Shown: in pieces, positions 5,878 to 9,866 of the stretch
Numbering within the stretch: the stretch's first letter is position 1
How the letters are laid out: the number at the start of each line of letters is the position of its first letter
Source of the DNA: Actinomycetes bacterium
Lineage (GTDB): Bacteria; Actinomycetota; Coriobacteriia; Anaerosomatales; JAJZPX01
DNA length: 9,866 bases
NCBI GenBank assembly: GCA_021811025.1
Contig: JAJZPX010000059.1
Span: 1-9,866 of the forward strand
Direction of reading: 5' to 3'
The notes under the pieces: generated by a model
The model's database searches: none
What the model saw: only the letters and a program-made list of their open reading frames with translations
What the model was told of the DNA's origin: nothing
Position numbers and translations under genes: made by a program

Positions 5878-6832
5878 GCGGCGCCTCCAGCTTGTACGGG
5901 GCGAGCCCCTCGTCGTCCGGCTCGGGCGACGGATCGCGGCCGCCCGACCGCAGCGCCCGGGCGCGCTCGACCGCCGCCAGGGTCCCCGCTTCGAGGTCGC
6001 GCACCACCCGCCCGATGTCGGCGCCCTCCTCGAAGTACGCGATCGCGGCCTTGCCCATCGCCGTCGTCCCCGCGTACGCGACGCCGGCCTTCAGCGCCCA
6101 CCCGAACCCGGGCACGAAGTCCAGCAGCTGACGAGCTATCGAGCGGAACGCGAAGCCGCCCCCGACCACGGCCAGCAGCTCCTTGGCGCGCTCCATGTCG
6201 AGCTTCTCGCCGTACGCCGCCGCGATCTGCAGCACCATCTTCGCCTGGTTGCCCGTCATCAGCGGCATGTCGGCGCCGGGGATGATCGTCACGCCGCCGA
6301 TCAGCGCGTTCTGCCAGGCGGTGGCCTTGACGTACTCGCCTGCGACGGCGGGCCGCGTGAAGCCCAGCCCGGCGGCCAGGGCGAGCCGCTTCTCGTGCAT
6401 GCGCTCGGCCAGCCATCGGCCGAGATCGTGCCGCACGAGGCGCTCCGCGTCCTCGCCCTCGAGGAAGTCGTCGAGAGGCTGCCCCACGGTGGCGGGCGCG
6501 GCCGAGCCCGCGCCGGCGAGCTTCAGTGTGACGACGTGCGCGTCGCCGGCGCGAGCCTGCGCCAGGTAGTCCGCCATTGCGGACCCGCCTCCTCCGAGCA
6601 CGCCGACGACGGCGTCCGTGCTCGCGGTCACGCGAGGCGCTCCTTCGCCGACCACGCCTACCTCGAACGACGTCCTCGCGTTGCGCGGCAGCAGGACGTC
6701 CTCGAGCGCGGCGAGCAGCGCGTCGGGCGCGTCGAGCTCGACCGCGACGACGAGGCGGACCGACTTCTCGCGCTCCTCAGTGAGCTTCGCGCCGGCTCGC
6801 ATCAGGTCCCGCACATTGACCGGCAAAGCCAT
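5858..6832 (-). CDS. Uncharacterised protein with DUF697 (YcjF-like) C-terminal half
   Basis: A 324-aa protein of unknown function. Residues about 150-275 resemble DUF697/YcjF-type domains: ALIGGVTIIPGADMPLMTGNQ (176-196), then KMVLQIAAAYGEKL, a glycine-rich GGGFAFRSIARQLLDFVPGFGWALK stretch (224-248) and GTTAMGKAAIAYFEEG (255-270). In known proteins such domains are membrane-associated and often sit beside or behind a GTPase domain. Here the N-terminal 145 residues start like an alpha/beta domain (VRLVVAVELDAPDALLAAL, 25-43; VVGVLGGGGS, 75-84) but show no P-loop or other G motifs. The C-terminal 35 residues are charged and probably disordered. The ATG at 6832-6830 has AAGGAG (6845-6840) 7 bases upstream. 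It follows rodA by 22 bases and overlaps the radical SAM gene, so a role near the membrane or cell-wall machinery is possible but unproven. Confidence 0.8.
   Translation of the reverse strand: MALPVNVRDLMRAGAKLTEEREKSVRLVVAVELDAPDALLAALEDVLLPRNARTSFEVGVVGEGAPRVTASTDAVVGVLGGGGSAMADYLAQARAGDAHVVTLKLAGAGSAAPATVGQPLDDFLEGEDAERLVRHDLGRWLAERMHEKRLALAAGLGFTRPAVAGEYVKATAWQNALIGGVTIIPGADMPLMTGNQAKMVLQIAAAYGEKLDMERAKELLAVVGGGFAFRSIARQLLDFVPGFGWALKAGVAYAGTTAMGKAAIAYFEEGADIGRVVRDLEAGTLAAVERARALRSGGRDPSPEPDDEGLAPYKLEAPRGDAGS
5884..5888 (-). promoter_or_regulatory. Ribosome-binding site fixing the radical SAM start
   Basis: GGAGG on the minus strand, 6 bases before the GTG at 5877-5875. It lies inside the end of the preceding DUF697 gene. 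It supports the GTG start and the 20-base overlap, since no other good start occurs in the first residues before the conserved region. Confidence 0.8.
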
Positions 6833-6854
6833 GCCGATGCTCCTTCCGTCCGGC

Positions 6855-7979
6855 TCACGTGCCGTAACGGCGTGCCCACACCGCGAGCAGCATCCCCACC
6901 CCGGCGAGGTTGGTGACCATGAACGAGCTCCCGAAGCTCATGAACGGCAACGGGATACCCGTGATGGGCATGATACCAACGGTCATGCCGATGTTCACCA
7001 GTATCTGGAACGTCCACATCGTGATGAGGCCCGTCGCGATGAGCGCGCCGAAGAGATCCCTCGCCGAAGCCGCCGTCTCGAGCGCGGTGACGAGCAGGGC
7101 CAGGTACAGCGCCAGCAACACGAGCGCGCCCACGAAACCGAGCTCCTCGCCGAGCACCGAGAAGATGAAGTCCGTGTGCCGCTCCGGGATGAAGTGAAGG
7201 CTGCTCTGCGTCCCGGACCGCAGGCCCTTGCCCGCAAGCCCCCCGGATCCGATCGCGATCTTGCTCTGCGCGAGGTTGTAGCCGGCGCCCTTCGGGGCGA
7301 CGTTCGGGTTGATGAACACGGTCAGCCTGTCGCGCTGGTACTGCTTCAGCACCGGCGTTGCGAACGCCACCCCGACGAGCAGCGCTCCCGCGACCGCGAA
7401 GACCGCGAACCACCGCATCCTCAGCCCTCCGATGAGCAGCATGCCCATCGCGATCGCGATGAAGACCAGCGCCGTGCCGAGGTCGGGCTCGAGCAGCAGG
7501 AGCGCGAGCGGGACCGCGACGTAGCCCAGTATCCGCGCCACGTCGGCCGGCCTCTCGATCCTCCCCTTGTGCTCGGCGATGACCGCGGCAAGGACGACGA
7601 TCAGGACCAGCTTAGCCGGCTCGGAAGGCTGGAACAGCCGGATGCTGCCCAGGGCCAGCCAGTTGCGCTGGCCGTTGACGACGATCCCCAGCCCGGGCAG
7701 CAGCACCGCGATGAGCAGGGACGTCAGCCCGACCATCAGCGGCCCCGTCCAGTGCTGCAGCACCTTGTAGTCGAGAAGCGCGAGGGCGAGCATCGGCAGG
7801 AGCCCCACGAAGACGCCGATCGCCTGCCGCTGGACCATCGCGGCGCCGGACGCGGAGCCCGAGGTGGCCGACCATACCATCAGGATGCCGTACGCGACGA
7901 GCGCCGCCGTCCACAGCAGCAGGGGCAGGTTCACCCTGCGCAGCAGCGACATGCCGACTGTAGTCTCGCGTTCGGCCAT
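6855..7979 (-). CDS. rodA: RodA, SEDS-family peptidoglycan glycosyltransferase
   Basis: RodA polymerises lipid II into glycan strands during lateral wall growth, working with PBP2, and is an integral membrane protein. The 374-aa product is the usual size and carries about ten hydrophobic membrane segments. SEDS motifs present: NGQRNWLALGSIRLFQPSEPAK (102-123), LLEPDLGTA (162-170), GAGYNLAQSKIAIGSGGLAGKG (231-252), PERHTDFIFSVLGEELGF (265-282) with the expected essential aspartate at D270, and ITGIPLPFMSFGSS (339-352). The frame is open far upstream, to 8789, but only the ATG at 7979-7977 gives a RodA N-terminus. It has GAGG 5 bases upstream and lies 2 bases after the PBP2 stop, so the two are very probably translationally coupled. 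A few residues (MAERETTVGM) precede the first membrane helix. Confidence 0.97.
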   Translation of the reverse strand: MAERETTVGMSLLRRVNLPLLLWTAALVAYGILMVWSATSGSASGAAMVQRQAIGVFVGLLPMLALALLDYKVLQHWTGPLMVGLTSLLIAVLLPGLGIVVNGQRNWLALGSIRLFQPSEPAKLVLIVVLAAVIAEHKGRIERPADVARILGYVAVPLALLLLEPDLGTALVFIAIAMGMLLIGGLRMRWFAVFAVAGALLVGVAFATPVLKQYQRDRLTVFINPNVAPKGAGYNLAQSKIAIGSGGLAGKGLRSGTQSSLHFIPERHTDFIFSVLGEELGFVGALVLLALYLALLVTALETAASARDLFGALIATGLITMWTFQILVNIGMTVGIMPITGIPLPFMSFGSSFMVTNLAGVGMLLAVWARRYGT

Positions 7980-7981
7980 CG

Positions 7982-9866
7982 CTACCTCGACTGGTCGACG
8001 GTCGTGACGTGCACGATCGGGAGGCCCGCCAGCTGCGCGAGCACCTCGCGCGCGGCGGGTGCCGCCACCGAGCCGCCGTGGCCGCCCTGCTCGATGACCA
8101 CGGACACCGCGTACCTCGGGGCCTGCGCGGGAGCGTATCCGGTGAACAGCGCGTAGTCGTCCTTCCTGAGCGGGCTGTCCGCGGGAAGGTTGGGGCTGCC
8201 TACCTGCGCGGTCCCCGTCTTGCCCGCGACGGTCTCGCCGAAGCCCGCGAAGGTGCCCTTCGCCGTACCGCCCTCGGTCACACCGACGAGGGCGCGCTGC
8301 ATCACGGCGAGGTTGGCGGCGCTCGCTGGTATCCTGCCGCTCACCACGGTCTTCGATGCGAGCGCCGGGTTGCTGCCCCCGCTCGCCATCACCTGGTCGA
8401 GCACGTGCGGGCGAAGCAGACTCCCGCCGTTGGCCACCGCGCCGATCATCTCGGCCATCTGCAGCGGCGTGACGAGCAGGTCTCCCTGCCCGATCGCCAT
8501 GTTCACCGTGTCGCCGGGCACCCATTGCGCGTACTCGGGCGCGATGGTCGCGTTCAGGCTGCGCTTCCATGCGGCGTCCGGCACCCGCCCGGCAGCTTCG
8601 CCCGGAAGGTCGACCTGCGTCTTGCGGCCGAAGCCCGCCCCGCGAGCGAACGCCTGGAGCTTCTCGCCGGGAGTCTCGTAGAACTTGTATCCGAGGGCAT
8701 AGAAGACGCTGTCGCAGCTCTGCTCGATGCCGGTGACGAAGTTGATGACGCCGTGCCCCGCCGCGTCCCAGCACTTCTTCGTCCACCACTTCGCCGTGCT
8801 GTTCTCATGCCCGGGAAACCACCAGGTACCCTTGCAGTCGTACTCCGTGCCGGCGGTGGTGAACCCCTCCTGGAGCGCGGCGAGCCCGGTGATCACCTTG
8901 AACGTCGAGGCGGGCGGGTACTGCGACATCACGGCACGGTTGGTGAGCGGATACTCGCTCTCGGTTGCGTTGAGCGACCGCCACTCCTTCTCGCTGATGC
9001 CGCTGACGAACTTGGAGGGGTCGTACGTCGGCGCGCTCGCCATTGCGACGATCCCGCCCGTCCTGACGTCCATGACCACGAGCGCCCCGGCGCGCGCCTT
9101 CGTGAACCCCTGACGGCGCGCCTCCTCGAACGCGTTCGCGAGCGCCTGCTCGGCGACCCGCTGGGCGTCGACGTCGATGGTCAGGCGGACGTCGCGACCC
9201 GGCACCGGGTCGCGGGTCTCGAGAACCCTGTGCACGCGTCCCCGCGCGTCCACCTCGAGGCGCTCGAACCCCTTCTCGCCCCTGAGCACGCTCTCGTACT
9301 GTCGCTCGACCCCTGCCTTCCCGACGATGTCGCCCGGCACGTAATCCTGCATGCCCGGGCGGCTCATGTCCTCGTCCGATATCTCGCCGACGTAGCCGAG
9401 CACGTGCGCGGCGAGCTTGCCCATCGGGTAGGTGCGAATCGGCACCACCTGCACCTCGACTCCCGGGAAGAGGTCGGCGTGCTCGGAAATGTAGGCGACG
9501 GCGGTCTGCTGGACGTCGACGGCAACTGCGCGCGGTTGCAGCGCCTCGAGCTTCGTGCTGGCGATCTTCTTCTGGATGTCGCGGATCGGAACGCCCAGCA
9601 GCGTCGACAGCCTGGCCAGCATCGCGTCGTCCCGCGCAGCGGACGGTGCGACCGCCACCGCGAGGGCCGGCCGGTTGGTCACAAGCACGCGGCCCTTCGC
9701 GTCCAGGATCCTCCCGCGCGGCGCGGGAAGATACACGGTGCGCACCCTGTTCTCCGTCGCCGCCTGGGCGTAACCCTGCCCGCCGATGATCTGCATGCTC
9801 CACAGCCTCACGAGCAGCACGCCCAGCACGAGCAGGACGATCCCGCCCAGGATCGCGAAACGTGAC
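7982..9866 (-). CDS. mrdA: Penicillin-binding protein 2 (class B transpeptidase), 5' end cut off by the window
   Basis: PBP2, the transpeptidase that cross-links peptidoglycan in the elongasome. The visible 627 residues (numbered from the window edge) begin inside the membrane anchor, SRFAILGGIVLLVLGVLLVR (1-20). The dimerisation/pedestal region follows, with RGRILDAKGRVLVTN (50-64) and GDIVGKAGVERQYESVLRG (178-196). The transpeptidase domain has STFK with the acyl-accepting serine at 320 (codon 8908-8906), SCD at 383-385, and KTGTAQ at 549-554, all in standard order. A GTG at 9829 could be taken as a start, but it lies inside the anchor helix and the frame stays open to base 9866, so the true start is outside. 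The stop is 2 bases before rodA. The region between STFK and SCD is rich in tryptophan with two cysteines (344 and 365). Confidence 0.97.
   Translation of the reverse strand, partial: SRFAILGGIVLLVLGVLLVRLWSMQIIGGQGYAQAATENRVRTVYLPAPRGRILDAKGRVLVTNRPALAVAVAPSAARDDAMLARLSTLLGVPIRDIQKKIASTKLEALQPRAVAVDVQQTAVAYISEHADLFPGVEVQVVPIRTYPMGKLAAHVLGYVGEISDEDMSRPGMQDYVPGDIVGKAGVERQYESVLRGEKGFERLEVDARGRVHRVLETRDPVPGRDVRLTIDVDAQRVAEQALANAFEEARRQGFTKARAGALVVMDVRTGGIVAMASAPTYDPSKFVSGISEKEWRSLNATESEYPLTNRAVMSQYPPASTFKVITGLAALQEGFTTAGTEYDCKGTWWFPGHENSTAKWWTKKCWDAAGHGVINFVTGIEQSCDSVFYALGYKFYETPGEKLQAFARGAGFGRKTQVDLPGEAAGRVPDAAWKRSLNATIAPEYAQWVPGDTVNMAIGQGDLLVTPLQMAEMIGAVANGGSLLRPHVLDQVMASGGSNPALASKTVVSGRIPASAANLAVMQRALVGVTEGGTAKGTFAGFGETVAGKTGTAQVGSPNLPADSPLRKDDYALFTGYAPAQAPRYAVSVVIEQGGHGGSVAAPAAREVLAQLAGLPIVHVTTVDQSR
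7985..7988 (-). promoter_or_regulatory. Ribosome-binding site fixing the rodA start
   Basis: GAGG on the minus strand, in the last sense codons of the PBP2 gene and 5 bases before the rodA ATG at 7979-7977. It decides between this start and the much longer open frame that runs back inside the PBP2 gene. Confidence 0.75.

Noticed and set aside
2280..6285. Long plus-strand open frames opposite rne, the DUF2344 gene and the radical SAM gene (625 and 699 aa)
   Set aside because: Composition is that of reverse-complement codons of the real genes (Arg, Asp, His, Pro-rich); no motifs and no ribosome-binding sites.
6833..6854. Promoter or terminator between rodA and the DUF697 gene
   Set aside because: The 22-base gap is filled by the ribosome-binding site and its spacer; no hairpin or promoter boxes fit.
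6855..8789. A 644-aa version of RodA with a long N-terminal extension
   Set aside because: The extra 270 residues are an out-of-frame reading of the PBP2 gene. The ATG at 7979 with GAGG upstream gives a normal RodA.
9827..9829. GTG as the start of PBP2
   Set aside because: It falls inside the hydrophobic anchor and the frame continues open to the window edge with anchor-like residues, so the true start is outside.
6618..9865. Plus-strand open frames opposite rodA and PBP2 (512 and 618 aa)
   Set aside because: Antisense to strongly conserved genes, with highly charged low-complexity translations; by-products of G+C bias at third positions.

Overview
The window is a compact, high-G+C stretch of bacterial chromosome. 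By eye it is about two thirds G+C or more. Every gene I can support lies on the minus strand, so transcription runs from base 9866 towards base 1. The gene set (penicillin-binding protein 2, RodA, a DUF697-type protein, a B12-binding-type radical SAM protein with its DUF2344 partner, a short RNase E/G, then rplU, rpmA and obg) and the high G+C suggest an Actinomycetota lineage outside the classical mycelial/mycobacterial groups. Coriobacteriia or a relative is my best guess; it is inferred from gene order and protein style, not measured. No mobile element, CRISPR array, tRNA, rRNA or island of foreign composition is visible.

Layout in the order of transcription. (1) 9866-6832: end of the rod-elongation cassette. 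PBP2 is cut by the right edge of the window and is followed after 2 bases by rodA; 22 bases later comes an uncharacterised 324-aa protein with a DUF697-like C-terminal half. (2) 5877-1845: radical SAM protein (TIGR03960 type), DUF2344 partner (TIGR03936 type) and RNase E/G, joined by overlaps or a very short gap. The six genes of regions 1 and 2 are so tightly packed that they probably form one operon. (3) 1844-1687: a 158-base non-coding gap with a very strong hairpin and competing alternative hairpins. (4) 1686-838: rplU and rpmA, ribosomal proteins L21 and L27; L21 carries a long Ala/Lys/Pro-rich tail. (5) 837-633: a hairpin that looks like an intrinsic terminator just after rpmA, and a weak candidate promoter for the next gene. 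(6) 632-1: the N-terminal two thirds or so of the GTPase Obg, cut by the left edge.

Functionally the window joins two themes. Upstream is lateral cell-wall synthesis: PBP2 transpeptidase and RodA glycosyltransferase act as a pair. Downstream is RNA and ribosome biology: an endoribonuclease, two large-subunit proteins and a ribosome-assembly GTPase. The DUF697 protein and the radical SAM/DUF2344 pair lie between them and have no established function. They and the structured rplU leader are the most interesting parts. Nothing here is an obviously new defence or mobile system. Long open frames on the plus strand are by-products of high G+C.
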